The notes: generated by a model from the sequence alone, not told the origin. A stretch of 64,000 nt of DNA from Limnephilus marmoratus (GCA_917880885.1 OU862915.1:33054676-33118675); one strand, 5' to 3'; shown: positions 1 through 11,356, counted from the first letter of the stretch. A program made the numbers and translations.

Positions 1-1012
1 GTAAATTATCAAAAAAAACAAAACGTACCGACACGCTAGTGGTCAATATCTATATTATGTAAAAAAAAATTTTGCTCTAGGGTCAAAATCCAGAGAGATA
101 AACGGGGAATACGTTTGTATAGAAAAGCGCAGCTAGTATTTCCTCTTAAGCTGCCACGATCAGTCGAAGATTTACTGAGAAGTGTGTCCTCTCATTTTAG
201 TCGCAGTTCTTCAAGACAAGCTAAAAGAATTTCAAGAATTTTTCAAAGTAGAAGTACATAAAATTTTGAGTCCATCCACAACACGATGGCTATCATAAGA
301 AGCGTGCGTTAACAGAACGCTAGAACAATATGAAGTTCTTGGAGAGTATTTCAAGGTTGACATTTTTGAAGACCCAAGTTAAATAATTGAAGATATGTTA
401 AATATTCTTAACAATAAATTTACAAAAATGTACTTGGAGTTCATGTCATATGTTTTGAACCTTTTCAATGAATTCAAGAAATTATTTCAGTCTGAAAAAC
501 CATTGCTACACCAGGTAAAACCTGAGGTCTACAAACTCATAAAAACAATGGCCTGTAATTACATGCAGCTTCATTATTGTAAAACTACTGACGCTTACGA
601 ATTAGAGTATAGTAATCCACGATTATTACACCGCTTGAAAAAAATTACCATGGCGTGTTAACTCAGGAATCTATAAATGAGTTGGAAAAAGAAGATCCAC
701 CACCCAAAACACAGATTAATGACTTTAGAAAAACCTGTTTGTCATTTTACATCGAAGCAATCAAACAGATAAAACAACGTTTCAACTTTTCCGATCCACT
801 TTACGAAATAATAGGACACGTCACAGATCCTCAAAAAGCACAAACATTTAATATAAAACACCTTTCTTATGTCGTCAGCAGATTTCCAAATCTAAAAAAC
901 TATGTGGATCTCGAGGACCTAAATAAAGAATGGAAAAACCATGCCCTATTGGATTTTACCCAATTAAATCTGTCCTCGGATCTGCAAATAGAAGAATATT
1001 GGAAGAAAGTAT

Positions 1013-1373
1013 GCCCAGTTTTTTTGTATTGGTAAAACAGCACGCAACATAAACACCCGTGTCAAAGAACATCTTAGATGTTTACACGGCTCTGGATTTT
1101 CAGAATTTGCAAACCACTTGATCGAATAAGACCATAAATTTGACAAAAACTCCGGCGCCAAACTTATTCATAAAAACAATATCGGTGTAAGTAAATTATA
1201 TATGTAAATTATATAGGTATTATAAATTATAATACACATGTAACCTAATGTTAGTAGAGTATTATACCGCCCTGATGAAGCTACGGTTGTAGCGACACCC
1301 GATCGGTATAAAGTATAAAAAATAAAAGTGGTGTTTACAAAGTATTGTTTTATTATTAATAATGTCACATCAC
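1013..1373 (+). mobile_element. 5'-truncated Penelope-like retroelement fragment
   Basis: Translation from about 1021 gives the start of a GIY-YIG-type endonuclease of Penelope-like elements: IGKTARNINTRVKEHL, then FANHLIE, a stop, and a segment ending in AKLIHKN. Only the last part of the reverse transcriptase-endonuclease protein is left. It sits inside hAT-1 and is flanked by AAAGTAT at 1006-1012 and 1374-1380, which looks like a target-site duplication. The hAT reading frame before the left copy continues sensibly after the right copy. The 3' part carries a hammerhead-like motif. There is no RT domain, so this is a dead 5'-truncated copy. Confidence 0.7.
1264..1310 (+). ncRNA. Degenerate hammerhead-ribozyme-like motif in the Penelope fragment
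   Basis: The core CTGATGA (1272-1278) is followed by a perfect 5-bp stem, GCTAC/GTAGC, closed by a GGTT loop. It is then followed by CGACAC where the hammerhead consensus has CGAAAC. Flanking ATACCG (1265-1270) and CGGTAT (1304-1309) are complementary. Penelope-like elements are known to carry hammerhead motifs. The one changed core base suggests reduced or lost self-cleavage. The helix assignment is my inference. Confidence 0.4.
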
Positions 1374-1610
1374 AAAGTATCCGCTTCAAATGAACAATAA
1401 AATACAAAATTTTTCAGGAGAGCCATTATTTCCCAATTTCAAAAAAGTTATAAAGCTTTTGTTGGTCCTACCATATTCTAACGCCAGCGTAGAACGAATT
1501 TTCAGCCAGCTGCAATTGATAAAATGTGACAGCAGAAATAGACTCGGCACTGAAACAATTTCCTTTTTATTTCACTTACAAATTACATTTTTGGTTCTTA
1601 ATTTCAGGTG

Positions 1611-3000
1611 TTGAGAAAAACTAGATCATTAAATTCAACCCGATATATAATGGAAAACACTACTAAATTGTTTCTGTAAGTTAAACATCGATCGATATGC
1701 GAGATCAGTATCAAAGTGGGACATACGCCACTTTTTCTAAAATGCATATTTTGATTGATTTTGGTGGTATGTCTGATTCTCTTACTGAATTACTGAGAAA
1801 AATCTATCGAAAACGGAAAATAATAAGAAATCGCTTGTTTAAGTCTGCACTTTGTTTCAAAAGCGGACATTTGCAACTCATGTTTGCAACAGCAACAAAC
1901 TCGGACATACAATACAAAAAGTGTCATGGCAGCTGTTATTTAGGGACCAATCGCCAAATTTGATAGTGGGTTGACAGTTTGAGGACGAAATTTGAGTTTT
2001 ATTGAAGTTTTCCATTATCATATTGACCAAAATAAGATAAAATGGAGCTTATTAGTGCTCGCAAGCGCGTAAAAAACCCCTAAAATTGGAAACGAGCAAA
2101 AGAAAAGACGTTAAATTAAATCGCTTCACCTTCACCCATAATAGTAATTCAAATCTGTGCTCATTTCAATGAAGTTTTCTTACATAAATTCGATGGTTGG
2201 AACCTCGAATCCAACGTTTATAGACTAATACACCTATTTTGATGACTATATTTAAAAAAGAATGGTTTCCTTGTGAAAAAATGGCATTATTGTTTGATTT
2301 TATAACCTACCGAATTTGTTCAAATGCCATGTACGGAGTGCGGGGTGGTTCAATCGATACAATATTATGACGCACACTTGTTGTTATTAAGTTTAATTTG
2401 TGGAACTCTATTTTAATGTGGATTTATTCTACATATTCAATTATATTATTATTTAATTATTAAAAATTTCGCGTGACTGCTGCTTGCATTGCTGAAGGCA
2501 TTACCAAACTGTGCTTAGGCCACTTACAGACGAATTATTATTTCTGAAAGGGTACTTAGGGGAGACCGGGGTTAGTTGACTATAGGCCTTAGTAGAATCA
2601 GCGGTGATAACTTGAACGGTTCTCAAGAGAGGGCGCTCTAAGTCCTTCCCATCATGAAAATAGCCGGTGCGGATTAGTATTTGTGTTCCTTTGGATCCCT
2701 ACGCACGTGTCGGTTTATAAAGTTCTGATTTTCGAAATTTTGCTTTGGTGAGTAACTTTTTTACTGCAATTTATTTTATTATTGCTGTGCCCTAATTAAT
2801 CAAGATCATATAAACATATACTGGGTGCTAATTGTGCTTCTTTTGTGAGTGAATAGCGATAGTTGTGTTTTTTGTGGGACTGGTCGTTTACTGGAAATAA
2901 TGCTTTAAAATTAAAAATGGCGACTTGGGCTAGTCGACTCAGTGGCGTTGGGGTTAGTCGAGTAACCCCAGCACGTTGTATTTATTTGCATATTTACTGA
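1611..3000. other. Intergenic, no supported gene
   Basis: AT-rich sequence with short ORFs (the longest about 88 codons at 1697-1963) and no recognisable domain. From about 2560 it is richer in GGGGTTAGT-like words. A short near-palindrome lies at 2950-2969 (GGGGTTA / TAACCCC, 6-base loop), 30 bp upstream of the Gypsy-1 LTR. It may be the edge of another degraded element. Nothing more can be said. Confidence 0.5.
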
Positions 3001-3568
3001 TGTAGCGCCCAGTATTTGCCCAACGCACGGATCCGAATACTTTCTCCCTCACACGCATAGCGCCGTTTCGTTTCACAACTTTCGCCGAGCGACCAAAGCG
3101 AAAGGACACCCCATCGGCCGTAACCACCCCATCCCCCCCGCGCCAGCCGGACGCTGCAGTCCCGGCACTAAGGGTATATAAGGGCACACTGCCCGATCTC
3201 AAGCCAGTGTAGCCGGACTCCGGGTAAACCAAGCAACAGCATCCTAGTGGTCAGTGCTAAGTTAACCAACCGGTACCAAGTCGAGAGAACCCTCTGGGTC
3301 CCCCTTGGGAATTCAAGTAACAGCGCCCTAGTGGACATTACTTGCCGGGAAACCTTAACCCAGCTAAGAGACCGCGGGTCCTATGTCGGGGGTATTACGC
3401 TAAGTGTTTAGTGAAGACAATAGTGAACATTGTTTAAACTCTAAGTGATTATATCGTGTGCTAAACTGTTCTGTACTCTGTTTTTTCCTATAAGCTGTGA
3501 ACCCTTTATAAGAGAAATAAACTGAACAACGCTTAAAGACAATTTTCTTATATTAATACCCCGCCACA
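3001..3568 (+). repeat. 5' LTR of Gypsy-1
   Basis: The LTR starts TGTAGCGCCC and ends CCGCCACA. It contains a TATA-like box (TATATAAG from about 3175) and a polyadenylation signal AATAAA at 3516-3521. These are the expected parts of an LTR that promotes and terminates its own transcript. It is 568 bp, 2 bp longer than the 3' LTR because of a CT dinucleotide difference near 3477. Confidence 0.95.
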
Positions 3569-3570
3569 AG

Positions 3571-3588
3571 TGACGCCCAACGTGACGG
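3571..3588 (+). other. Primer-binding site of Gypsy-1
   Basis: TGACGCCCAACGTGACGG lies 2 bp after the 5' LTR. It resembles the tRNA-Lys-type site TGGCGCCCAACGTGGGG with a few mismatches. The tRNA assignment is by resemblance only. Confidence 0.6.
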
Positions 3589-3663
3589 CTTATAAAAGTG
3601 AAAGACAAAGGGCAGACAACGGAATCTACACGGAGGAGTGCTCGGATAGCGGCCAGATCGAAA

Positions 3664-6600
3664 ATGGCGATTTCGCAAGAACAACTCCGCGAGTTATTTC
3701 AGAGCGCGAGGATAAAGAACCTCGCTCACTGCTCATCCCGGTTCAACGGATGTACCGACCCACAGAAGGTGGAAGAATTTATTCTAACAGCAACGCTGTA
3801 CAAGACATCTGAGGGAATACCAGATGCTAATGCCTTGGAAGGACTACCCCTCCTCCTCCAAGAAGTGGCTTCGCCGTGGTGGCAAGGAGTCAAAACCGGC
3901 ATCAATACATGGCAGGCTGCCATGGATCTGCTCAGGCAGACATTCGCGCCAAGACGTCCAGCGTACAAGGTGTACATGGACCTTTTTGAAACGAAACAGG
4001 ATAGACCACAAGCCACGGGCTTGTTTATAACTAAAAAGAGGTCGCTCCTGGCAGAGCTTAGAAATAAAAACCCAGAAACTCTGGAGATCGACCTGATATA
4101 CGGTCTCTTGCACCGGGAAATAAGGGAGCGGATGCCAAGAGAGGACATCCAGACCTTCTCAGATGTGCTCACCAAATCACGACGCATAGAGGAGATGATC
4201 GCCGAACGTGAGAGGACATCTAAACTACACGCTGCGGAGAAAACTCACCGTAGTGAGGACAATCAGGGCAATGATGTCCGCAAAACACGGCCGAGGTGCA
4301 TGAACTGCAAAATGTTCGGGCACTACGCAGAAGTTTGCCGGAAGCCTCCCAGAGAGCGGAGCGCAACTCGAAATTACACTGCAACAGCAGGACGTAGCCA
4401 AGCAGAGGGACCAAGCAGGGGACAAAGCACACTGGCGTGCTACGGTTGTAACCGACCCGGGGTTATACGCAGCAAATGCCCGACCTGCAACCCCATCCAA
4501 GGGGAAGTGAGAAACGCCCAGTTCTGCGCATTCACCACACGTACGACCCAGGCAATCCAACGACACCGGCCTGCGGTGTACATTGAGGTAGGAGGAAACG
4601 TCGGCACGGCTTTCCTGGATACCGGCGCTAAGGCCAGCATCGCTAGTCGAGAATTGTACGTGCTGCTAAGCCGACAGGGCTACCACTTCACGTCAGAGAG
4701 GCTCACGATTATACTCGCTGACGGACACACGCAAAACCAGGAAGTCCTCCGCACCAGAGTGGAGGTTAAACTACAGGACCGGTCAGTCTCTACCGAGCTC
4801 TTAGTACTGCAGAACGCAGATAAAAACCACACCCTCCTGGGGATAGACTTCCTCGAGGATGCGGCGATGGTTTTGAATTTACCAACCAAGGAGTGGTATT
4901 TCTCAGACACGCCGAGAAGAGCCCATAGGTTCATCACCCCCACTCATGAAGGGGCAAAACCAAAAGAACAGCCACAGGCGGCTGAACGGTCAACCCCTAC
5001 CAGCATCGAAGATGAGCTAGACGTGAGGGCGTACGGACCTCCTCCATACGCCGGCGAGATGACGCCAACCAGAGAAATCGGGTCAGTTATTATGCTACCC
5101 ACGCTAATCAGCCCCTTGCCTCCGACCCCAAAGAGGAGAATGGTAGGCTTGAAGGATCACCACGTGAACTACATATACCGGGACGCTCAGATCGCGGTCC
5201 ACCGGACATATGACGAACCAGAGCCCGGGGTGAGAAACCTGTTTCCCCCGCTGATAGACCTGGCTACTATCGATGTCCACCCCTTACAGCTGAGGGAAAA
5301 TGAGGGAACCCACCTGACAGAGGTGGAGAGGAGACAATTGAATGAGTTAATTGCACAAAACGAGAACGTCTTTTCGGAGAACGGACCACCTACGGACCAG
5401 GCGGAACACCATATACCCACAGGAAACCATCCACCAGTAGCGATGCCTCCTTACCGCCTGACGCCCGCCCGAAAGACCCTCATGAAGGAGGAAATTGAGA
5501 AAATGCTCCAGGCCGGGATAATCGAAGAATGTGAGTCCCCATGGGCCGCACCAGTAGTACTCGTGCCCAAACCTGATGGAAGCCTGCGCTTCTGCGTGGA
5601 TTATAGGCAGCTCAACGCCGCCACAACCCCGGACCATTATCCACTACCTCGGATGGACGACCTCCTCTATGCAACCAAGAGGACGGCGTTCATGTCCACC
5701 ATGGACCTCCATGCGGGATACTGGCAGATCGGTGTGCACGACCGGGATCGAGACAAAACCGCGTTCATCACACCATTTGGGACATACCGATTTAATCGTA
5801 TGGCTTTCGGCCTTCGGAATGCACCATCCACCTTCCAGCGTCTGATAGACCGATTACGCGCTGGAGTAGGCGACCTGAACCTGCTAGCATACCTGGATGA
5901 CCTTGTACTGCTGTCCGCCACATTCGACGATCATGTGAGCGAGCTAAGAGCGGTTTTTCGGCGGATCAGGGACTTTGGATTACGGACAAACCGAAAAAAG
6001 TGTCACTTCTGCTGTAATGAGGTGAAATTCCTGGGACACCGTCTGACAACACAAGGGATCACTGCAGATCCCGAGAAAATTAGGGCCATTACCGAGATGG
6101 TCCCCCCCCGAAACGTGAAACACCTGCAATCCTTTTTGCAGACCTGCTCATGGTTTCGGCGATTCATTCCCCACTTTGCTGAGATTGCAAGGCCCCTTAG
6201 CGACCTAACCAAAAAGGCAAAACTATGGGTATGGGGAAAGCTCGAACAAGAGGCGTTCGAAAAGTTAAAAGAGTCGCTCACCACGGCCCCTGTATTGAAG
6301 CAGGCCGAAGAGTCCCAACCATTTATAATCAAGACCGACGCAAGCGGCTACGCCGTCGGTGCAGTCCTACTCCAGGGGGAGGGGACGAGAGAGCGTCCAG
6401 TGGAATACGCCAGCAGACTGCTGACCAGCGCGGAGAAGAACTATTCTACTACGGAACGAGAGGCTCTCGCTGTAGTATGGGCCATCTCTAAGTTCAGAGG
6501 ATATATTGAGGGAAACCCGGCTACGGTTATCTCCGATCACCAGCCCTTAAAGTGGCTGATGTCCCTGAAAACCCCTACGGGAAGACTCGCAAGATGGGCC

Positions 6601-8097
6601 CTACAGCTTCAACCATATGACCTCACTATTAAATACGCCCCAGGGAGGACAAACCTGGTGGCTGATGCTTTATCACGCCCTCCCTGTGGTGATGAAGAGA
6701 GAGACGTCTGCAATCTGTGCAGCCTGGTCGAAGCAGATCTCCCAACGCGAGGTGCCCTGGCCACCCGCCAAGAGCAACTGAAGGACCCAGAAGTAAAGAA
6801 GATTCTGGACTGCTTCGAGGCCGAACAGCAAGAGGAGGAATTCGCCCGTTGGACCAACCGGGGCTACCTCACTTACGATGGAGTACTATACCGATACTCC
6901 CCCGATCAGGACGGCGAGGAAACCCAACTCGTCGTGCCTGCCCACGAACGCGAAGACATATTACGAGAATACCATGATGCCCCTACGGCTGGACACTACG
7001 GCATCGAGGGTACCTGCAACCGAGTAGCCACACGGTACTACTGGGTAGGGATGCGGCGGTACATAGCTAATTACGTGAAGAATTGTATCGATTGTCAACG
7101 GTACAAAGCCACAAACCTGAAGCCCGCTGGCCTCCTGCAAACTCCAACTTCGCAGCAACGATTCGAGGTCATAGCCATAGACCTATTTGGGCCATTACCC
7201 ACCTCACCTGATGGAAAGACTTGGATTTTCATTGTGGAAGACCTCGCTACGCGATGGGTCGAACTATTTGCGTTAAGTAACGCAACCGCCGACAACTGCG
7301 CCTGGACCATTGTAACAGAAATAATTCTACGGTATGGAACACCAAGAAGGATAATAAGTGATAATGGCGTCCAATTTGTCAGCGCCGTTATGCAACAGAT
7401 AACTCACTGTCTGGGAATACGACAGAGCCTGACACCTCTCTACCACCCCGCCGCCAATCCAGTAGAGCGGAAAAACAGAGACTTAAAACCCCAACTTGCA
7501 ATTCAGGTTGGGAACAACCACAATCAATGGCCGGAGAAACTGCCGACCATTCGATTCGCCATGAACACGGCAAAGTGCCACAGTACGGGATACAGTGCCG
7601 CCTATCTGACCTTCGGTAGAGAACTCCGAACCCCAGATGACGCCTCCCGGGACTTACGAAGTATCATCCAAGCTGAAAACTTTATCCCCGAAGTTACTCC
7701 TCGTCTGCTACGTCTGGAAAAAGATCTACGGCAGGCCCGCGAGACCAACGAGGAACAGCAGGATCGGCGCAAGGAAACCGCCGATTCCCATCGTCGACCG
7801 GATCAACGTTTCCAAGAAGGGGACCTAGTCTGGATCACCACCCATGTGTTGAGCAACACAAACAAAGGGGTCAGCTCCAAGCTAGCCCCTCGACGGGACG
7901 GCCCTCACATCATACTGAGACGCAAGAGCCCCACTAGCTATGAAGTCGCCACCCAACAAACCCCGACGGTCCCTATTGGAACCTATCATTCCTCGGCCAT
8001 TACGGCCTTCAAAAGCTCCTCTGGTGAAGTTCCCGAGCCCCTGGTGCCACTACGGAGAAGCGGCAGACCCAGGAAGAACCCCATCACCCAAGGATAG
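3664..8097 (+). CDS. Gag-Pol polyprotein of Gypsy-1, single open frame
   Basis: One uninterrupted frame of about 1477 codons. I start it at the first ATG, 3664 (MAISQEQ); the frame is open further upstream but only from a GTG. Residue positions from that ATG: gag with a CCHC knuckle (CMNCKMFGHYAEVC, from 212) and a second knuckle where Val replaces His (CYGCNRPGVIRSKC, from 259); aspartic protease DTGA near 319; RT with YLDD near 743; RNase H with TDASGYAVGAVLL; integrase with an HHCC finger (H...CIDC) and a DDE core (DLFGPL, SDNGVQF, NPVERKNR). No frameshift separates gag and pol. All catalytic motifs are present, so it could encode an active element. Confidence 0.95.
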   Translation: MAISQEQLRELFQSARIKNLAHCSSRFNGCTDPQKVEEFILTATLYKTSEGIPDANALEGLPLLLQEVASPWWQGVKTGINTWQAAMDLLRQTFAPRRPAYKVYMDLFETKQDRPQATGLFITKKRSLLAELRNKNPETLEIDLIYGLLHREIRERMPREDIQTFSDVLTKSRRIEEMIAERERTSKLHAAEKTHRSEDNQGNDVRKTRPRCMNCKMFGHYAEVCRKPPRERSATRNYTATAGRSQAEGPSRGQSTLACYGCNRPGVIRSKCPTCNPIQGEVRNAQFCAFTTRTTQAIQRHRPAVYIEVGGNVGTAFLDTGAKASIASRELYVLLSRQGYHFTSERLTIILADGHTQNQEVLRTRVEVKLQDRSVSTELLVLQNADKNHTLLGIDFLEDAAMVLNLPTKEWYFSDTPRRAHRFITPTHEGAKPKEQPQAAERSTPTSIEDELDVRAYGPPPYAGEMTPTREIGSVIMLPTLISPLPPTPKRRMVGLKDHHVNYIYRDAQIAVHRTYDEPEPGVRNLFPPLIDLATIDVHPLQLRENEGTHLTEVERRQLNELIAQNENVFSENGPPTDQAEHHIPTGNHPPVAMPPYRLTPARKTLMKEEIEKMLQAGIIEECESPWAAPVVLVPKPDGSLRFCVDYRQLNAATTPDHYPLPRMDDLLYATKRTAFMSTMDLHAGYWQIGVHDRDRDKTAFITPFGTYRFNRMAFGLRNAPSTFQRLIDRLRAGVGDLNLLAYLDDLVLLSATFDDHVSELRAVFRRIRDFGLRTNRKKCHFCCNEVKFLGHRLTTQGITADPEKIRAITEMVPPRNVKHLQSFLQTCSWFRRFIPHFAEIARPLSDLTKKAKLWVWGKLEQEAFEKLKESLTTAPVLKQAEESQPFIIKTDASGYAVGAVLLQGEGTRERPVEYASRLLTSAEKNYSTTEREALAVVWAISKFRGYIEGNPATVISDHQPLKWLMSLKTPTGRLARWALQLQPYDLTIKYAPGRTNLVADALSRPPCGDEERDVCNLCSLVEADLPTRGALATRQEQLKDPEVKKILDCFEAEQQEEEFARWTNRGYLTYDGVLYRYSPDQDGEETQLVVPAHEREDILREYHDAPTAGHYGIEGTCNRVATRYYWVGMRRYIANYVKNCIDCQRYKATNLKPAGLLQTPTSQQRFEVIAIDLFGPLPTSPDGKTWIFIVEDLATRWVELFALSNATADNCAWTIVTEIILRYGTPRRIISDNGVQFVSAVMQQITHCLGIRQSLTPLYHPAANPVERKNRDLKPQLAIQVGNNHNQWPEKLPTIRFAMNTAKCHSTGYSAAYLTFGRELRTPDDASRDLRSIIQAENFIPEVTPRLLRLEKDLRQARETNEEQQDRRKETADSHRRPDQRFQEGDLVWITTHVLSNTNKGVSSKLAPRRDGPHIILRRKSPTSYEVATQQTPTVPIGTYHSSAITAFKSSSGEVPEPLVPLRRSGRPRKNPITQG

Positions 8098-8139
8098 AAC
8101 CGGTAAAGGATCCCAATGCGAGGCGCTTTTTGGAATCCT

Positions 8140-8149
8140 AGGGGGAGGA
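8140..8149 (+). other. Polypurine tract of Gypsy-1
   Basis: AGGGGGAGGA directly abuts the TG of the 3' LTR. It is the usual plus-strand priming site for LTR elements. Confidence 0.85.
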
Positions 8150-8715
8150 TGTAGCGCCCATTATTTGCCCAACGCACGGATCCGAATACTTTCTCCCTCA
8201 CACGCATAGCGCCGTTTCGTTTCACAACTTTCGCCGAGCGACCAAAGCGAAAGGACACCCCATCGGCCGTAACCACCCCATCCCCCCCGCGCCAGCCGGA
8301 CGCTGCAGTCCCGGCACTAAGGGTATATAAGGGCACACTGCCCGATCTCAAGCCAGTGTAGCCGGACTCCGGGTAAACCAAGCAACAGCATCCTAGTGGT
8401 CAGTGCTAAGTTAACCAACCGGTACCAAGTCGAGAGAACCCTCTGGGTCCCCCTTGGGAATTCAAGTAACAGCGCCCTAGTGGACATTACTTGCCGGGAA
8501 ACCTTAACCCAGCTAAGAGACCGCGGGTCCTATGTCGGGGGTATTACGCTAAGTGTTTAGTGAAGACAATAGTGAACATTGTTTAAACTCTAAGTGATTA
8601 TATCGTGTGCTAAACTGTTCTGTACTGTTTTTTCCTACAAGCTGTGAACCCTTTATAAGAGAAATAAACTGAACAACGCTTAAAGACAATTTTCTTATAT
8701 TAATACCCCGCCACA
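8150..8715 (+). repeat. 3' LTR of Gypsy-1
   Basis: Near-identical to the 5' LTR; visible differences are G/T at LTR position 12, a 2-bp deletion, and C for T in the CCTAYAAG segment. It ends CCGCCACA at 8715. Confidence 0.95.
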
Positions 8716-9045
8716 CTTCTTATTTTATTTTTGTAATCCATATAATTGTAAGTCGCTAGTATACGTATAATTTTAACAGAAATTTTTTCATTTTGATAGA
8801 TATTCGCAATGAGAAAATACAAAAGAAAAACCGATAAGGGGAAAACTGCCAAAGACTGCAATCGAACAACTGTCATGCATGGTACGTGCCATTTCTGCAG
8901 TTATCATTGAAAAAAAAAGCATCAGAGGAGTATGTAAAGACTTCCAAATTCCATATAAAATTCTGCAACGATATGTTCAGAAGCAGAAGAACCAACAGAT
9001 TCCTCAGTAACGAGTAAAAGAACCTATAACGATAACTAAGATGGG

Positions 9046-9068
9046 ATAATAATAATAATAATAATAAT
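9046..9068. repeat. (ATA)n microsatellite
   Basis: About seven to eight ATA/AAT units lie between the pogo N-terminal piece and the LINE insertion. Confidence 0.85.
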
Positions 9069-9439
9069 TGGATAATTTGTATAGCGCCGTTTTTGTGAAA
9101 AATCACCTCAAGGGCGCTTTACAATTTATTATAAATCCTAGGCTCTATCTAATTTTATTATTTTCAAATAGATACAGAATCATACTTACCTGCAGGACAC
9201 TTCCGACAAAACACACTTTATTAGAAAGTTTATGCTTATGCTATGGGGAAGATACGACTTTGCACGTGGAGGACATTATATTCAAAACACTGGACATTGC
9301 ATGAGTTTTACATTTATATTTATATTTAACAGAAGATTTATGCCAAAGTTGAGTTAATATTTATTTTTAATGTCTGGAGAATTTTAAGAATTTGCTTTTA
9401 CACACTTAGTTATTTACAATGTTGCGAGCCGTGAAAGCG

Positions 9440-10150
9440 AAGGTGAAAGTTTTTTTTAACTTATTGATACGACTGTCTGAAAAGATGAGTTTTAAGTTTA
9501 GCTCTAAATTGCGCTGAATCTGTGATCATTCTTAACTCGTGTGGCAGTCCATTCCAGGCTTTAGGTCCCGACACTCCGAAAGCACGCTCACCGAATTTAG
9601 TATCTGGTGTGCGCTTTGGTTCCTTCAACCTTCCAATCGCTGATGTTGCTGCTGACCTGAGGGTTGATTGTCGAGAATTGGAATTTTCTGGAATACACAT
9701 TTCCGATAAGTAAGTCGGAGCCATTCCGTTAAGAGACTTGAATACCATCCAGCAGAGCTTAAACTGGATTCTCTCGGGGCACTTGAGCCAGTGAAGATTT
9801 TTGAGATGCTCAGAAATATGGGAATATTTAGATACGCCGGTGATGAGCCTTGGTGATATTTTGGGAGACTAGCATATATTCCGTTGCAATAATCTAGACG
9901 TGAAACAACATACGAATTGACTAGTAATTTAGTTGCCTCTGTGGTCAAGTTTCTCCGTACTGCTTTAATTTGCCTAATTGAAAGAACCCCGTGCTTACAG
10001 TTCTGTTCACTTGAGTTTTAAGGGAAAAATCAGCGTCCAGATTGACGCCTAGTAGTTTTATGCATGTCTTTGGAGTGATGTCACTTCCTGAAATGGTTAT
10101 TGGGGAGTTATCAATGTTACGCTGACGTAATACAAGACAGGTAATCTTTT
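9440..10150 (-). mobile_element. Minus-strand non-LTR retrotransposon (CR1/L2-like) 3' fragment
   Basis: On the minus strand, about 10130-9900 gives an RT thumb segment (CIKLLGVNLDADFSLKTQVN) and then SYVVSRLDYCNG. After frame breaks, 9748-9461 gives the typical C-terminus with LRSAATS, GERAFGVSGPKAWNGLP and FRAKLKTHLF. That ending is common in CR1/L2-type LINEs. The piece is 5'-truncated, lacks the RT catalytic motif and has at least one frameshift. It interrupts the pogo gene between its DNA-binding and catalytic parts. The exact edges are uncertain. Confidence 0.75.
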
Positions 10151-11356
10151 TGTGATTCTATTTTTTTTTAAATTCCTTAGATTCTTAGATTTAGGTATTC
10201 ATAAATCTAAGAATCTATATGTATATAATATTATTATGTACAGCGATAGTTTTTAATTTTATTTTTTAGTTAGTTTTTTTAGGTATTCACTAATTTAAAA
10301 TGTTTGTTATAGGTATTCACTGGCGAGCAAGACACCGCTTTGGCTGACTACATCAAGAAGGCATCCGATATTTATTATGGTCTTACACCCAGGGAAGTGA
10401 GGAAATTTGCTTGGGAATATTCTAAAGCACTAAAACTACATTTTCCAAATTCTTGGATGAAAAAAGTATGGCTGGACCTGACTGGCTCTGGCATTTTATG
10501 CAAAGAAATCCTAGCCTAGCAATAAGGTCACCTCAGGCAACAAGCCTATCAAGAGCCACCGCTTTTAATAAAAGCAATGTGTCTGGCTTTTTAAAAATTT
10601 AAAAGCTGTGTATGACCGTTATAAATTTGGACCCTGTGACGTGTGGAACGTCGACGAAACAGAAATTACAACTGTCCAGGTTCCAGATCAAGTAATAGCA
10701 TGCCGGGGATGTAAACAAATTGGAAAAGTAACTTCTGCGGAACGAGGTACGCAGATGACGCTTGCTGTGGCTGTATCTGCTAGTGGAAACACAATTCCAC
10801 CATTTTTTATATTTCCAAGAGTTAATTATCGTGAGCATTTTGTTCGAGATGGTCTGTAGGAAGTGCTGGGGCTGCCAATCCGTCCGGGTGGATGAAAGAA
10901 GAAAATTTTGTAATTTTCGGAAAACACTTTGTTCATTTCGCGAAAACTTCTATAGACAGACCCGTGCTATTACTTTTGGATAACCACGATTCTCATTTGT
11001 CGATTGAAGCCCTTGTTTATTTCAAAAGTAACGAGGTGACTGTGCTGTCATTCCCACCACTGTAGTCATAAACTACAACCATTGGACAGGTCAGTTTATG
11101 GGCCATTGAAAAAGTATGTGAACAGTGCTTGTGACAACTGGATGTCTAACCATCCTGGTAAAACTCTCACAATCTACGATATACCTGGGATAGTCAAAAC
11201 AACCTTACCCCTTGCAGTAACACAAAATAATGGCAGGTTTTGAAGTATCTGGAATATCCCCATTTAATGACAACATTTTCTCCGATTCGGATTTCATGTC
11301 ATCCTACGTAACCCATAGACCCAATCCAGAGAATCCAACAATACAGTCGGATAGTA

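Larger units (their letters stand above)
120..1610 (+). pseudogene. hAT-superfamily transposase remnant (hAT-1), split by a Penelope-like insertion
   Basis: A decayed hAT transposase. The translation near 268-296 reads SPSTTRWLS, a block typical of ZMYM/ZBED-like hAT transposases. Two open stretches follow (395-661, then 655-1035, in a new frame). After an insertion at 1013-1373 the C-terminal dimerisation region appears near 1425-1580, with SNASVERIFSQ and a RNRLGTETI segment. That region normally pairs two transposase molecules. Stops and frame changes upstream of 395 and between the pieces mean it cannot be translated as one protein. The N-terminal zinc finger and the terminal repeats were not found, so the element may start outside the window. 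Family assignment is firm; the exact ends are not. Confidence 0.75.
3001..8715 (+). mobile_element. Full-length Ty3/Gypsy LTR retrotransposon (Gypsy-1)
   Basis: Two near-identical TG...CA LTRs (3001-3568 and 8150-8715) enclose a primer-binding site, one long gag-pol frame and a polypurine tract. By eye the LTRs differ by two substitutions and one 2-bp indel, so the copy is young. The order of pol domains is protease, RT, RNase H, integrase, as in Ty3/Gypsy. The flanks do not show a target-site duplication: 5' flank ACTGA, 3' flank CTTCT. That is odd for such a young copy. A diverged solo LTR of the same family lies at 49495-50018. Confidence 0.95.

Noticed and set aside
1697..1963. 88-codon ORF
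   Set aside because: No domain, no context, AT-rich surroundings.
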